Under the pieces are notes generated by a model that saw nothing but the letters and a program-made list of their open reading frames with translations, made no database searches and was not told the DNA's origin. Shown here one piece after another: positions 23,153 through 31,855 of a DNA stretch of 64,000 bases; within the stretch, counting starts at the first letter, position 1, and every line of letters starts with the position of its first letter. Position numbers and translations under genes: made by a program. The DNA lies in NCBI GenBank assembly GCA_052380005.1, contig JBQTCJ010000006.1; one strand, 5' to 3'. The stretch comes from Salinarimonas sp052380005. GTDB taxonomy: Bacteria > Pseudomonadota > Alphaproteobacteria > Rhizobiales > Beijerinckiaceae.

Positions 23153-25393
23153 CTAGTTGGAGATCGCCTCGACCGTGACGCTGGCCGAAGCGGTGGCGCT
23201 GGGCGTGCCGTTCGAAGAGCGCGCCTGCGCTTCGAACGTCACCACGAGATTGTCCCCTTCCTGGTCGGACGGCTGCGGCAAGGCCGCCGCGACCGTGAAG
23301 CGCTCGCCGGGGCGCGCGTCGAGCACGGTCCACGACGACCAAGCCCCCGGCGTGCCGAAGCGCGTGGTCCGCTGCCGCCAGGCGACCGAGGCCAAGAAGA
23401 GACTGGACGGCGAGTCGATCGTCAGCGTCGCCGTGCCGGCGGACGTCGGCGGATCGCCGGGCGTCTCGACGACGGACAGCCCCACCGCCCCCGGAGGTGC
23501 GTTGATGATCGCCGGCACCACGGCGAGCACGTCGGAGAAGTTCGAGGGCTCGCTGTCGGCGTTGAAGACGCGATGCCGAGCCTCGACCTGCTGTCCGGAG
23601 AGGTTCCCCACCACGAAGGCGTGGGTCACGCCGTTGAGCAGCAACTCGTTCATCGCCCGGTAGCGGGTGGGCCCATCGACGCCGATCGTCCGGTAGATCG
23701 CCTCCGTCGTCGGGAAGCCCGTGTTCACGTACCCGAAGCGGGTCACCGCCACCCCGTTCGAAGGGTAGACCACCACCGCGGCTCCGGTCATCTGCGCCGG
23801 CTTCGGCACCGACGACTGGAATGCGAGGTCCGGGATCTGCTCCGGCGCGGGTGCCTCGTCCACGGCCGGGTTCCACGGCGGGAGCGCGGGCTGAACCCGG
23901 AACGGGATCTCGCACCGCCCCTCGTCGTCTTTCTCGCGCACCTGTCCGATCTCCGCGACCTCGGTCGTGTCGAGGTCGGGAAGCGGGAACGAGATCGTCT
24001 TGCAGCCCACTGCCGCCAGTCCCGAGAAGTGCATCTCGACTATGCCGCTCCGGGCGCGCTCAAGGTAGAACAGCCGCCGGGCGACGCGCTGCGCCTGGGA
24101 GGCGGACGGGCAGAACAAGAGCCGGACTTCGGTGATCTGCTCGCCGTAGCGCGCGATTTCAGACTCGATCCGCGCCCAGCCGACGCCGGTCATGTCGAGC
24201 GGCTCGACGCTGTAGTTGCGCTCCGGGCTGTAGTAGGCCACTCGGCACACGTTCGGCCGGTCGACGCCTTCCGGGCCGTTGGTCCACTTCACGTTGACGA
24301 TGTCGTCTTCCGTGAACTGCACCTCCGGCGCGCGCACGTCGTCGACGAGCCGGAACCAGATCTTGCCGTCGGTCTCGACTTGCTCCGCACCGATGGAACG
24401 CAGCACGTCGGCGAGCACGGTCTCGCGGTCCGTGGATTCCGAGAACACCCCCCATGCGCGGGCTCGCTTCTCGGCCCCGCCGCCTCGGATCGGCACGAGC
24501 GCATCGGCGAGGTCCGCCTCGGCCGCGATGGCGTCGAGGTCGAAATCGGAGGCGACGAACGGGAAGCGCCGGGCGACGTGCAGCGCCGCCAGGATGCCGT
24601 TGTCCGTCCACTTCCACGACGTGGGAACGTCGAACACCTGCGCCGGGTCGCGCGGGTCGAACATCGGCTCCCAACGGCCCTCGAGCTCCGCGTCCGGGGG
24701 GCCGGACTGCCACAGCTTGAGGAACAGCTCGGTCCCGAGCCCCGGCGAGATAGCGATGATGAGCGACTGCGCGATGCCGCGGCAGCGATGCGCCGCGGTC
24801 CACAGCCCCGGGAAGTCGACGAGGAGGTCGTTCCACGCCGTCTCGGTCCCGTCGCCGACCTTGGTGCGCCAGTAGAGCCACGAGGCCCCACCCGGGCGCG
24901 CGTAGGGCGGCGAGGACACCGCGTCGTTGTCGTCGACGATCACCTCCCGCCCACCGAACCAGTACCGTTCGATGGCCGTGAGCTTCGGCGCGGCGAAGGG
25001 GCCGCCGGCGTGCCAGATCAGGCGGTAGCGGTTAGCGCCGGCCGTGTTGCCGAAGGCCTTCAGCCCTCCAATGCGGGCGCGCCCGATAGCGCGGATCTCG
25101 TCGCCGTCCGCGCTCTCGAAGGTCGACTTCGCCGAGCCCGGGTCGATGCTCTGCGCCGTGGCCGCACCGCCACGCCGCCCGCCGCCCGCTGCCGCCGAGA
25201 TTGCCACGCCGGCGCCGACGACGACGGCCGTCGCCACGGCCTGTGCGATCGTGACGCCGGCAATGAGCGTCGCCGACGTTGCCGGAAGCAGCGTGGTGAC
25301 GATCCCGGCGATGATGGTCACCGGGTCCGCCTGCGCAGCCGTCGTCGTCGCGGCGAGCAGCGCCACGGCGAGAAGCCAGGGAAGAGCGTGCAT
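23153..25393 (-). CDS. Tail tip (J-like) host-specificity protein with signal-like N-terminus
   Basis: 746 residues. The C-terminal two thirds contain tail-tip/hub-like segments (MTGVGWARIESEIARYGEQI, ARRLFYLERARSGIVEMHFS) and a final fibronectin-like region, matching J/central tip proteins of lambda-like tails. Unusually, the protein starts MHALPWLLAVALLAATTTAA, a textbook Sec signal peptide with an A-x-A site near ADP. Two more hydrophobic stretches follow. Its place after the NlpC-like and hub genes supports the tail-tip assignment. Confidence 0.78.
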   Translation of the reverse strand: MHALPWLLAVALLAATTTAAQADPVTIIAGIVTTLLPATSATLIAGVTIAQAVATAVVVGAGVAISAAAGGGRRGGAATAQSIDPGSAKSTFESADGDEIRAIGRARIGGLKAFGNTAGANRYRLIWHAGGPFAAPKLTAIERYWFGGREVIVDDNDAVSSPPYARPGGASWLYWRTKVGDGTETAWNDLLVDFPGLWTAAHRCRGIAQSLIIAISPGLGTELFLKLWQSGPPDAELEGRWEPMFDPRDPAQVFDVPTSWKWTDNGILAALHVARRFPFVASDFDLDAIAAEADLADALVPIRGGGAEKRARAWGVFSESTDRETVLADVLRSIGAEQVETDGKIWFRLVDDVRAPEVQFTEDDIVNVKWTNGPEGVDRPNVCRVAYYSPERNYSVEPLDMTGVGWARIESEIARYGEQITEVRLLFCPSASQAQRVARRLFYLERARSGIVEMHFSGLAAVGCKTISFPLPDLDTTEVAEIGQVREKDDEGRCEIPFRVQPALPPWNPAVDEAPAPEQIPDLAFQSSVPKPAQMTGAAVVVYPSNGVAVTRFGYVNTGFPTTEAIYRTIGVDGPTRYRAMNELLLNGVTHAFVVGNLSGQQVEARHRVFNADSEPSNFSDVLAVVPAIINAPPGAVGLSVVETPGDPPTSAGTATLTIDSPSSLFLASVAWRQRTTRFGTPGAWSSWTVLDARPGERFTVAAALPQPSDQEGDNLVVTFEAQARSSNGTPSATASASVTVEAISN

Positions 25394-25394
25394 G

Positions 25395-25799
25395 TCAGGG
25401 TTCCGGGACGTGCCAAGCGGCGACGATGGCCGGCTCGCGCGGGGCCAGGCCGCGCAGCCCCGCCGTGGTGCGGATGTAGGCGTAGCCGCCGTTGCTCCAG
25501 ATCGCCCCTACGACGCCGATCGAGAGGCGCAACAGCCCGACGTCACCGATCTCCGGAGAGCCGTACGAGCGCCGCGCGCCGGGCACCGACAGCATGGCGT
25601 TGTCCCACAACGGCTCCAGGCCGCCCGCCATGAGCGTGCGGGCCTCGGCCTCGGTCGTGTAGCGCGGCAGGTCGAGCGCGGAGCCGGTCTCGGTGCGCAC
25701 CCACGCCGCGGGCCAGGCGCAACAGTCGTTGACGCCCCACGTCCACGGGCAGTCGCGGAAGGGGGCGAGGAATGCCGCGAGGCGTTCGGCGCGCGTCAC
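25395..25799 (-). CDS. Tail assembly protein, DUF6950/NlpC-like
   Basis: 134 residues starting at a GTG whose GTGA overlaps the upstream stop. WTWGVNDCCAWPAAWV (about residues 20-35) has the N-D-C-C-x-x-(W/F) pattern of the DUF6950/NlpC-P60-related tail proteins. A His-containing segment near the C-terminus (IVAAWHVPEP) may complete the site. In lambda-like phages the equivalent gene (K) lies just before the tail-tip gene, as here. It may cut peptidoglycan during DNA entry. Confidence 0.75.
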   Translation of the reverse strand: MTRAERLAAFLAPFRDCPWTWGVNDCCAWPAAWVRTETGSALDLPRYTTEAEARTLMAGGLEPLWDNAMLSVPGARRSYGSPEIGDVGLLRLSIGVVGAIWSNGGYAYIRTTAGLRGLAPREPAIVAAWHVPEP

Positions 25800-26371
25800 G
25801 TCCAGTTCTCCTCGACCTTCACACCGATGAACTGCCCGCCCTTGTCGCCTGGCCAGCGCTCGAGCTGTGCTTGGGCATTCCATCGCCCGCCGGGCGAGAA
25901 CCGGAATCCGTGCCAGACGGACTCCAGCGTCAGCGCGACGATGCGCCGGGCGATGCCCGCCCACTCGAGCGAGGGCGCCGTCATCAGCCCGCGCGGAAAG
26001 AGCGGCTTCGGGGGGATGATGATCTCCCCCGTCTCCATGTCGAACGCGCACCAGTAGAGGACGGCGGATCGTCCCTCGACCTCCGCGGCCGTCGCGTGGA
26101 CGGACCGGAAGAACTCTCGGTTGGCGCCCGTGAGCGTGAGCGTGACGGCGGCCGCGGTCCCGAAGGTCGGCTCATCGATCTGTCCGACGAAGAGAAGCTG
26201 CCCGCCCTCCGGGTCGGTGACGCCGGTCCACTCCTCTCCGTCGAGGTAGAGCGGCCCCGCGCCGGAATGCAGCCGCGCCTCGCCGCTCGGCAGGTCGAGT
26301 CGGGCCAGCAGTGCGCGCGCCACGTGCGGGCTTCGCAGCTTGGCGAGGAACTCGGTGAACGGCCCTGCCAT
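25796..26371 (-). CDS. Tail tip-proximal (hub) protein, 191 aa
   Basis: Contains PLYLDGEEWTGVTDPEG, LTLTGANREFFRSVHATAAE and VLYWCAFDMETGEIIIPPKP, the pattern of minor tail proteins lying between distal-tail and NlpC-like genes (DUF2163-like in position and style). It overlaps the next gene by 4 nt. It probably forms part of the tail tip complex (lambda L-like). Confidence 0.65.
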   Translation of the reverse strand: MAGPFTEFLAKLRSPHVARALLARLDLPSGEARLHSGAGPLYLDGEEWTGVTDPEGGQLLFVGQIDEPTFGTAAAVTLTLTGANREFFRSVHATAAEVEGRSAVLYWCAFDMETGEIIIPPKPLFPRGLMTAPSLEWAGIARRIVALTLESVWHGFRFSPGGRWNAQAQLERWPGDKGGQFIGVKVEENWT

Positions 26372-26374
26372 CGG

Positions 26375-27091
26375 TCAATCCGCGAAGTTGCTCCGGACCG
26401 TCGGGTCCGGGATCTCGAGAAGCGTGAGCGTCAGCCCCTCGGCCACGTTGAGCCCGCGCGCGAGCTGCACAGGGCCGAAGGACCGCATCGCAACGATCGG
26501 GCGGAACGTGGCGAAATCGTCTGTCGTCAGCGCCTTCCGCAGCCCGGGCCAGATGCGGTAGACCCCGGGCGCGAACACCTCCGTCACCACGTGCATCCCG
26601 AAGTAGACTGGGCCGAAGCCGATCCGAGCACCCATGTCGAGACGGTGACCGGCGAAGACGTCGCGCAGTTCGATGCTTGTTGCGCCGAGCGGGGCCGGGG
26701 TCGCGAGCGGGACCGGCGGCATGTCGAGGCTCCAGCGCAGGCCGTTGGACCATCGCGCTCCGCTGGACCACGTGATCCCGCCGAACTCCTCATCCGGCGT
26801 GAGCGTGAGTCCGGCCCGGGCGTAGGAGAGCCTGTCGACATCCGCGAAGGAGACCCGCACGGCATTGGCGCCGGCGTGCAAGCCGGTCGCCATGCCGCGA
26901 TAGGCGCGCAGGGCGTCACCCCAGAGGCGCGGGAGGCCAAGGCGGAACTGCCACAGGCCGTTCATGGTCGAGAAGGTCTGCACGAAACCCGAGACGGCCT
27001 CGTTGCTGCCGGCCCCGATCGCGCGCGGGCCGGAAAGCTCTTCTTCGGAGACGATGCCGAGGCCTACCGGCCAATCCAGGAGACGCGGCAT
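26375..27091 (-). CDS. Minor tail protein, 238 aa
   Basis: Begins MPRLLDWPVGLGIVSEEELS and contains SGFVQTFSTMNGLWQFRLGL and IELRDVFAGHRLDMGARIGF. It lies directly after the tape measure gene (4-nt gap), where lambda-like phages encode the distal tail protein (M-like). The beta-rich character supports that reading, but no family match can be made by eye. Confidence 0.65.
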   Translation of the reverse strand: MPRLLDWPVGLGIVSEEELSGPRAIGAGSNEAVSGFVQTFSTMNGLWQFRLGLPRLWGDALRAYRGMATGLHAGANAVRVSFADVDRLSYARAGLTLTPDEEFGGITWSSGARWSNGLRWSLDMPPVPLATPAPLGATSIELRDVFAGHRLDMGARIGFGPVYFGMHVVTEVFAPGVYRIWPGLRKALTTDDFATFRPIVAMRSFGPVQLARGLNVAEGLTLTLLEIPDPTVRSNFAD

Positions 27092-27094
27092 GGG

Positions 27095-29704
27095 CTATGC
27101 CCTCCTGTTGCGCGTCTCACGCGCGTTGATGAATGCCGAGACGCGCTTCTCGAACCCGCGGGCTTGCTCGCGCATCTGGAGCTCGAGTTGCTGGACCCGC
27201 GCAGCGTCCGCGCCGCGTGCATCGATCACGGGCGCGTAGTTCAGGACAGGCGCCGGACCGCGGTCGTTCGCGGGGCCGCCGAGCATGTGGTTCGGCACGA
27301 CCCGTCCCGCGGTCTCCGGAACGAAGATCTCCGGACCGCGCCCGGCCCCGACCATGTACGGCATGCCGGCCATGGCCGGCCCGCCAGAGTCGCGCGGGCG
27401 AAGGAACGAAAGCAGGTTGAGCGGCCCGCCTGCCCCACCGCCGGCGCCACCGAACGCACCGTCGAGGATGCGCATGAACATCCGGTTCGCCGCCATGCTC
27501 AGCAGTTGCGTGGCGAGACCCCGGATCGCATCGCTCGCGCTCTTCGATCCGGTGACGATGCCCATGAACATGTCGGTGAGGCCGCTCGCGACCGTGCTCT
27601 TGATCTGGTCGAGGTGCTGCTGCTCTTCCTGCATCAAGCGCAGCTGCTCCGTCGCCGCGGCTTGCGCCTGGGCTTCGGCGTTGATCGACTCGACGAGCGC
27701 GGACGTGATCGGGACGCCGGCTTCCTTCGCTGCATTGAGGCCCTCGAAGGCAAGCCGGTGGGCATCGATCGCGACCTGGGCCATCCCGAACGTCTCGGCC
27801 TCAAGGCGAAGCGCCTCGGTCCGCTCGCGAGTCGACTGCAGCCACCGCTCGAGCGCGTTCTCGCTCTCGCGGCCGCCCGCGCCTGCGAGAAGCCCGGAGA
27901 TGTCCGGCGCGACAATCTCGGGAAGCTGCGGCGCCGCGGGCGCTGGCGGGCTGTACGGGACACGCTCGTTGAACGAGGGCGTCTCGAGGATGCGCTGCGC
28001 GTCGAGAAGCGCCGCGCGCTCGGTGCGTAGCTCTTCAACGATGCCCTCGAGACGAGCCGCCTGTCGGGAGGAGAACACGCTGCCACCCGCGGCAAGCGCG
28101 CGGTGGCCCGCGAGGTCCTCCTCGCGCCTCTGCAGCATCATGTCGACTTCGGCGAGCTGATCATTCAGCCTTGCCGACGCGTGCCCCGCCGTGGTCAGCC
28201 GGTCGAGCATGCCGCCGATGGCCGCCGCCGCGCCATTGGCTGCCCGCCCGATGACGTCGAGCGCGCCCGCGAGCCCACGCATGACAGGGGATGCATTCTG
28301 GGCATCGGCCGAGGCCTCCCGGATCTCCTCGCGGAAGGCGAACAGCGCACCCAGAGCGGCCGCGGCAGCGACCGCGAGCGCACCGAACGGGTTGCGCGCG
28401 ATGGCCGCGGTGAGCGCGTTCACGGCTCCCACCATCCGCGTACCGATGGCGACGGTGAGACCGCCGACCATGGCGAGGATCTGCGGGCCGAACGCGGCCG
28501 TCATCCCGGCGCCGACCACGAACAGGCCCTTCGCGAGGGTGTCGGCGTTCGCAGCGAGCGCGGCCGTCGCCGGCACGAGCGATGCCGAGAGCACGGCGGC
28601 GGCGCCCTCGAGCCCCGGCACGAGCACGTTGAGCGCGACCTCACCGATGTTGCGCAGCGACGCCCCGACCGGCGTGAGAGCGCCTTCGATGCGCTCGGTC
28701 CACGACACGTCGATTCGCGCCATGGCCTCGTTCGTCGAGCCGGCCTTCTCGCGCATGTCGTCGAGGATGGCGTTGAAGCTCTCCCCCGCGCCGCCCGCGA
28801 ACGAGAGCGCGGCGTTCAGCGCTTCGATCGAGCCGAAGAGCTGGGCCAGAGCCGCCGCATCGCCGCCCGTGCGCTCCGTCACGTCCGCGAGGAAGCCGGC
28901 GAGCCCCTTCGCCTGGAGCGCGGCGACGCTGTACTCGATGCCGAGCGCCTTGGCGACCTTGCGGGCCTGCTCGGTTGGTGCGGCGACCTGCGAGAGGATC
29001 GCGCGCAGGCCGGTGACGGCGCTCGCCGTCGAGAGACCTTGCGTCGTGAGCGCAGCCACGCCCGCGTTCAGCTCGTCGAAGCCGACGCCGAGTGCCGCCG
29101 CGGTCGGGATCACGTTGCCGAGGCTCGACGCGAGCTCGCCGATCGTCGTCTTGCCCGCTCGCATCGCGACGAAGAGCGAATCGGACGCGTCGATGGCGGA
29201 AAGCCCGGAGGCGGCATAGGCGTTCGTCGCGGTCGTGAGGACGTCCACGCCCGTGGTGACGTCAACGAGACCGCCGGTCGCCAGCCGGTTGGCGGCGTCA
29301 ACGACCGCCGTCGCCTCCGCGACATCCGACGCGCCGGCCGAGATCGCCTGATAGAACGCCTGGACCTGAGGCGTCGCCGATCCGCCGAACTCGCTCGCCA
29401 GCCCGCGCGCCGCGGCCGATACCTCTTCCATCTGGCCATTCAGGACCGGGAAGAGCGTCGAGACCTCGCGCAGGGCCGCATCGAAGCCGATCGCGGACTG
29501 GATGCCCTCGCTGAGCGAAAAGCCCGCGCCGAGCGTCGCCGCGGCGCCCGCGATTGCGCCGAACACCGTCCGTGCGGTATTCCCGAAGCGCTCGACGTCC
29601 CGCTCGGCATCGCCGGCGCGGTCGCCGAAGCGGTCGAGATCGGCCATGGCGCGGCGCAGCGCGTCCGTGGCCACCTCGATACCGAGGCGGGCGATGTCGA
29701 CCAT
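27095..29704 (-). CDS. Tail tape measure protein
   Basis: 869 residues. The N-terminal part is helical (LRRAMADLDRFGDRAGDAER), followed by the phage_tail_TMP core (ASEFGGSATPQVQAFYQAIS, VVDAANRLATGGLVDVTTGV, LVDVTTGV-type repeats). A central hydrophobic block (FVVGAGMTAAFGPQILAMVG and following, about residues 390-480) could insert in the membrane. The C-terminus is coiled coil. Its length sets tail length; family members measure roughly 0.15 nm per residue, so a tail near 130 nm is expected (inference). Confidence 0.9.
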   Translation of the reverse strand: MVDIARLGIEVATDALRRAMADLDRFGDRAGDAERDVERFGNTARTVFGAIAGAAATLGAGFSLSEGIQSAIGFDAALREVSTLFPVLNGQMEEVSAAARGLASEFGGSATPQVQAFYQAISAGASDVAEATAVVDAANRLATGGLVDVTTGVDVLTTATNAYAASGLSAIDASDSLFVAMRAGKTTIGELASSLGNVIPTAAALGVGFDELNAGVAALTTQGLSTASAVTGLRAILSQVAAPTEQARKVAKALGIEYSVAALQAKGLAGFLADVTERTGGDAAALAQLFGSIEALNAALSFAGGAGESFNAILDDMREKAGSTNEAMARIDVSWTERIEGALTPVGASLRNIGEVALNVLVPGLEGAAAVLSASLVPATAALAANADTLAKGLFVVGAGMTAAFGPQILAMVGGLTVAIGTRMVGAVNALTAAIARNPFGALAVAAAAALGALFAFREEIREASADAQNASPVMRGLAGALDVIGRAANGAAAAIGGMLDRLTTAGHASARLNDQLAEVDMMLQRREEDLAGHRALAAGGSVFSSRQAARLEGIVEELRTERAALLDAQRILETPSFNERVPYSPPAPAAPQLPEIVAPDISGLLAGAGGRESENALERWLQSTRERTEALRLEAETFGMAQVAIDAHRLAFEGLNAAKEAGVPITSALVESINAEAQAQAAATEQLRLMQEEQQHLDQIKSTVASGLTDMFMGIVTGSKSASDAIRGLATQLLSMAANRMFMRILDGAFGGAGGGAGGPLNLLSFLRPRDSGGPAMAGMPYMVGAGRGPEIFVPETAGRVVPNHMLGGPANDRGPAPVLNYAPVIDARGADAARVQQLELQMREQARGFEKRVSAFINARETRNRRA

Positions 29705-29729
29705 GGCGAGACCTCAGAGGGAGGGGCGG

Positions 29730-30101
29730 ATGCGTGTACTAGGTGCCGCGATTGGCGTACTGGCTTTCGCGAGCGTCAGCGTCGCTGAAGAGCGCTCACC
29801 CGAGGTGGGACGGCTTCTCGACGCGGCCGACATGGTGCTGGTGACGGTCGAGATGTGCGCCGGGAGCCTGAGCGATGCAGAACAGGCGGCCGCGCGCCTC
29901 CAGGTGCTAGACGCGATATCTTCGGTCGCCATGCCTCGCGAGCGGGCGGCAGAGTGGTTTCGACTAATTGTTCAGGATGCCGAGATGCTGCGCGACGATA
30001 TCGTGACCGACGAGTGCGCGCCGCTCCTACAGGATGCTGTTGCCGAGATGGAGCAAGCAGCGCACTCCGTCCGGCGGTCATGGGCGCCCGTGCGGCGCTG
30101 A
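29730..30101 (+). CDS. Secreted small protein on opposite strand (moron candidate), 123 aa
   Basis: The ATG (29730-29732) follows a strong GAGGGAGGGG RBS. The N-terminus MRVLGAAIGVLAFASVSVA is a Sec signal peptide. The mature part is helical and acidic with two Cys (VEMCAGSLSD and DECAPLLQDA) that could form a disulfide. It is transcribed against the late operon and ends at a strong hairpin, so it has its own unit. A periplasmic lysogenic-conversion protein is the best guess; no family is recognised. Confidence 0.65.
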   Translation: MRVLGAAIGVLAFASVSVAEERSPEVGRLLDAADMVLVTVEMCAGSLSDAEQAAARLQVLDAISSVAMPRERAAEWFRLIVQDAEMLRDDIVTDECAPLLQDAVAEMEQAAHSVRRSWAPVRR

Positions 30102-30109
30102 AACGGAAA

Positions 30110-30129
30110 CCGGGGCCTCTCGGCCCCGG
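30110..30129. terminator. Bidirectional hairpin between convergent genes
   Basis: A perfect 8-bp stem CCGGGGCC/GGCCCCGG with a TCTC loop, placed exactly between the convergent moron gene (ends 30101) and antirepressor gene (ends 30138). It should stop transcription from both sides. Confidence 0.65.
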
Positions 30130-30137
30130 CTCTGTGG

Positions 30138-30944
30138 TCAGACGGTCTCGCGTTCCGGAGCGTTCCTCCGGTCCGGGAACGGGATCACCCCTTGTCCCTT
30201 CTGGCGATCGTTGTGCTCGCGCACGAGCCCGTTCCCGCGCTCGCGCATGTAGGCGTCCGCGAAGGCCCGCGGGTACAGCCACACGCCCGAGTGCGGGCAT
30301 CGCCGGAGCGGGACCGGCGGCACGGCCTGGAGAGCGCGCTCACGCATCTCGAAGCCGATCCGCCGGTTGACGCCGTTCCGCCCCTTCTGGATCGCCTTCG
30401 CTTCGTCGAGGAGCTGGCGCGTCGAGACGTAGTCGAGCACGGCCCTGCGCGGATCGTGCGCCACCACAAGCGCCTGGACCTGTCCCGCGAGCGCGCCCAT
30501 GGCCCGCTCGATACCCGTCACCTTCTTCGCCAGCATGCGGCTGATGCCGTTCGTCCGCTCGGCGAGCTCGTCGCCGCCCGCGAGCGCCTTCCCGAAGAAG
30601 TGTTCGAACAGGACGTCCGCCGCCTCCGTCTGGAACAGGATCACCCGCTCGCGCACCACCGGGTCGGCGATCCGGTTCGGGGAGATCGTCGCCAGCCAGA
30701 AGTGGAGGCGGTTGAGCGGCAGCAGCACCGTGCGCTGCATCCCGCCTTCCGAAGGTATCTCCGTAACGGAGACGCACCCCGAGAGGACAGGATGGCTAAG
30801 CACCTTCTTGTGTTGCCCACCCCAGTCGAGGCCCATGCCCTCGACGACCGGCTTCATCGCCACCATCGTTGTCTCCGGCGACTCGCCGGGGATCGCCACG
30901 AGGTTCGCTCCGTGGAAGGTGATCGTGGTCAGTGCGTTTCGCAT
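30138..30944 (-). CDS. Phage antirepressor (P22 Ant N-terminal domain family)
   Basis: 268 residues. The N-terminal 120 residues match the P22_AR_N pattern: NALTTITFHGANLVAI, MVAMKPVVEGMGLDWGGQHK and LLPLNRLHFWLATISPNRIA. A helical middle segment is followed by a C-terminal basic KilA/Ant-type part (PHSGVWLYPRAFADAYMRER). P22 Ant inactivates CI-type repressors by direct binding and causes induction. The ATG at 30942-30944 follows a GGAGGGG-like RBS. It forms an immI-like cluster with the Arc-like and Mnt-like genes upstream. Confidence 0.85.
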   Translation of the reverse strand: MRNALTTITFHGANLVAIPGESPETTMVAMKPVVEGMGLDWGGQHKKVLSHPVLSGCVSVTEIPSEGGMQRTVLLPLNRLHFWLATISPNRIADPVVRERVILFQTEAADVLFEHFFGKALAGGDELAERTNGISRMLAKKVTGIERAMGALAGQVQALVVAHDPRRAVLDYVSTRQLLDEAKAIQKGRNGVNRRIGFEMRERALQAVPPVPLRRCPHSGVWLYPRAFADAYMRERGNGLVREHNDRQKGQGVIPFPDRRNAPERETV

Positions 30945-30955
30945 GATCCCCTCCC

Positions 30956-31390
30956 TCACCGCTCGGTCACGGGGACGACGCGGGGAAGCCCGTCGACGCC
31001 GCGGACCATGTCGAGGAGCGCGCTCATCGCGAGCGTGGAGTCGAAGGCATCGCCGGCCGAAAGGTCGTCGGTGATCCCTTCCTTGATCCCCTCCACCCCG
31101 CCGCCGGACGTGGCCGCGGCGACGAGCTTGAGGTACAGGTCGTCGAAGGTCCGCGCGGGCTCCTGGACGATCGCCCGCCGAGCGGCGCGGGCGGCATCCG
31201 CGAGCGGCTTCCAGGCCGCGTATGGCGTGTCCTCCGGGATCGATCGGATCACGCCATCGGCCCGCTCCCACTCGACGTAGAGCGCCGCCATCCGAGACGA
31301 CGGGGAGAGGGCGAAGGCCGCGAGCGGCACGGTGACGGCGGCGGCCGCGACCGGCGCGCCGATGATGAGGGAACGACGGTTGATCTGCAT
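30956..31390 (-). CDS. Tat-signal-like hypothetical protein within immI-like module, 144 aa
   Basis: Starts MQINRRSLIIGAPVAAAAVT, a twin-arginine signal pattern (RRSLI plus hydrophobic h-region). The ATG (31388-31390) follows GGAGGGCGGC, a good RBS; an upstream GTG would add five residues. The mature part is helical with MAALYVEWERADGVIRSIP and WKPLADAARAARRAIVQEP. It lies between the antirepressor and the Arc-like repressor, so it would be silenced in the lysogen if the module works as in P22. The function is unknown. Confidence 0.65.
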   Translation of the reverse strand: MQINRRSLIIGAPVAAAAVTVPLAAFALSPSSRMAALYVEWERADGVIRSIPEDTPYAAWKPLADAARAARRAIVQEPARTFDDLYLKLVAAATSGGGVEGIKEGITDDLSAGDAFDSTLAMSALLDMVRGVDGLPRVVPVTER

Positions 31391-31401
31391 GCCGCCCTCC
31401 C

Positions 31402-31596
31402 TCACGCCTGCTCGAGGACGCGGTCGGCCTCGCCGCCGCTGAGGACGGGCCGGCGCGGGGCCGGCACGGCGAACGACGCCCCGCCGTCCTTCTCCGCCCG
31501 CTCGAAGGCGCGGCGGACGAAGGGGTCGCGGAAGAGGGTCGAGAGGCGCGGGCCTTCCACGGCCGCGCGAGATGCGGTATAGATTTGGGCTGTCAT
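31402..31596 (-). CDS. Small hypothetical protein, 64 aa
   Basis: Begins MTAQIYTASRAAVEGPRLST and is rich in Arg and Glu (DPFVRRAFERAEKDGGASF). It lies between the Arc-like gene and the Tat-signal gene on the same strand and probably in the same transcript. A 6-bp GC hairpin (31629-31646) precedes it. No family is recognised. Confidence 0.55.
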   Translation of the reverse strand: MTAQIYTASRAAVEGPRLSTLFRDPFVRRAFERAEKDGGASFAVPAPRRPVLSGGEADRVLEQA

Positions 31597-31676
31597 GTCG
31601 GTAGTCCTTGTACCGGGGTGACGTGAGGGCCGCCCTGCCAGGCGGCTCGTTACGAGACGGCGACGGAGAGAGGTTC

Positions 31677-31841
31677 CTAGGCCCGCTCCGTCGCCGTTTT
31701 CGTTTCTGCCGTCATCCGCTCGCGCAGGACGATGACGACTTCAGCGTTCATGCTCCGAAGGTTCTGCTCGGCGGACTGGCGCAGCCAATCCATGACGTCC
31801 TTCGGGAGGCGAACCTTGATCTGCGGGTCGGTTTGCTTCAT
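31677..31841 (-). CDS. Arc-family ribbon-helix-helix repressor
   Basis: 54 residues from MKQTDPQIKVRLPKDVMDWL. The strand QIKVRLP followed by two helices (KDVMDWLRQSAEQNLRSMNA and EVVIVLRERM) is the Arc/MetJ-type RHH fold; the SMNAEVV segment matches Arc (RSVNSEI). In P22, Arc represses the ant promoter. The ATG at 31839-31841 was chosen over an upstream ATG at 31883, which would lie in the operator. It is divergent from a second RHH gene. Confidence 0.82.
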   Translation of the reverse strand: MKQTDPQIKVRLPKDVMDWLRQSAEQNLRSMNAEVVIVLRERMTAETKTATERA

Positions 31842-31855
31842 TCGCGTTCCTCTGT

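Noticed and set aside
23573..25633. 686-codon plus-strand ORF opposite the tail-tip gene
   Set aside because: Its composition (Arg, Gly, Asp, Val, Pro) is that of an antisense shadow; the minus-strand tail-tip frame has coherent phage features and normal neighbours.
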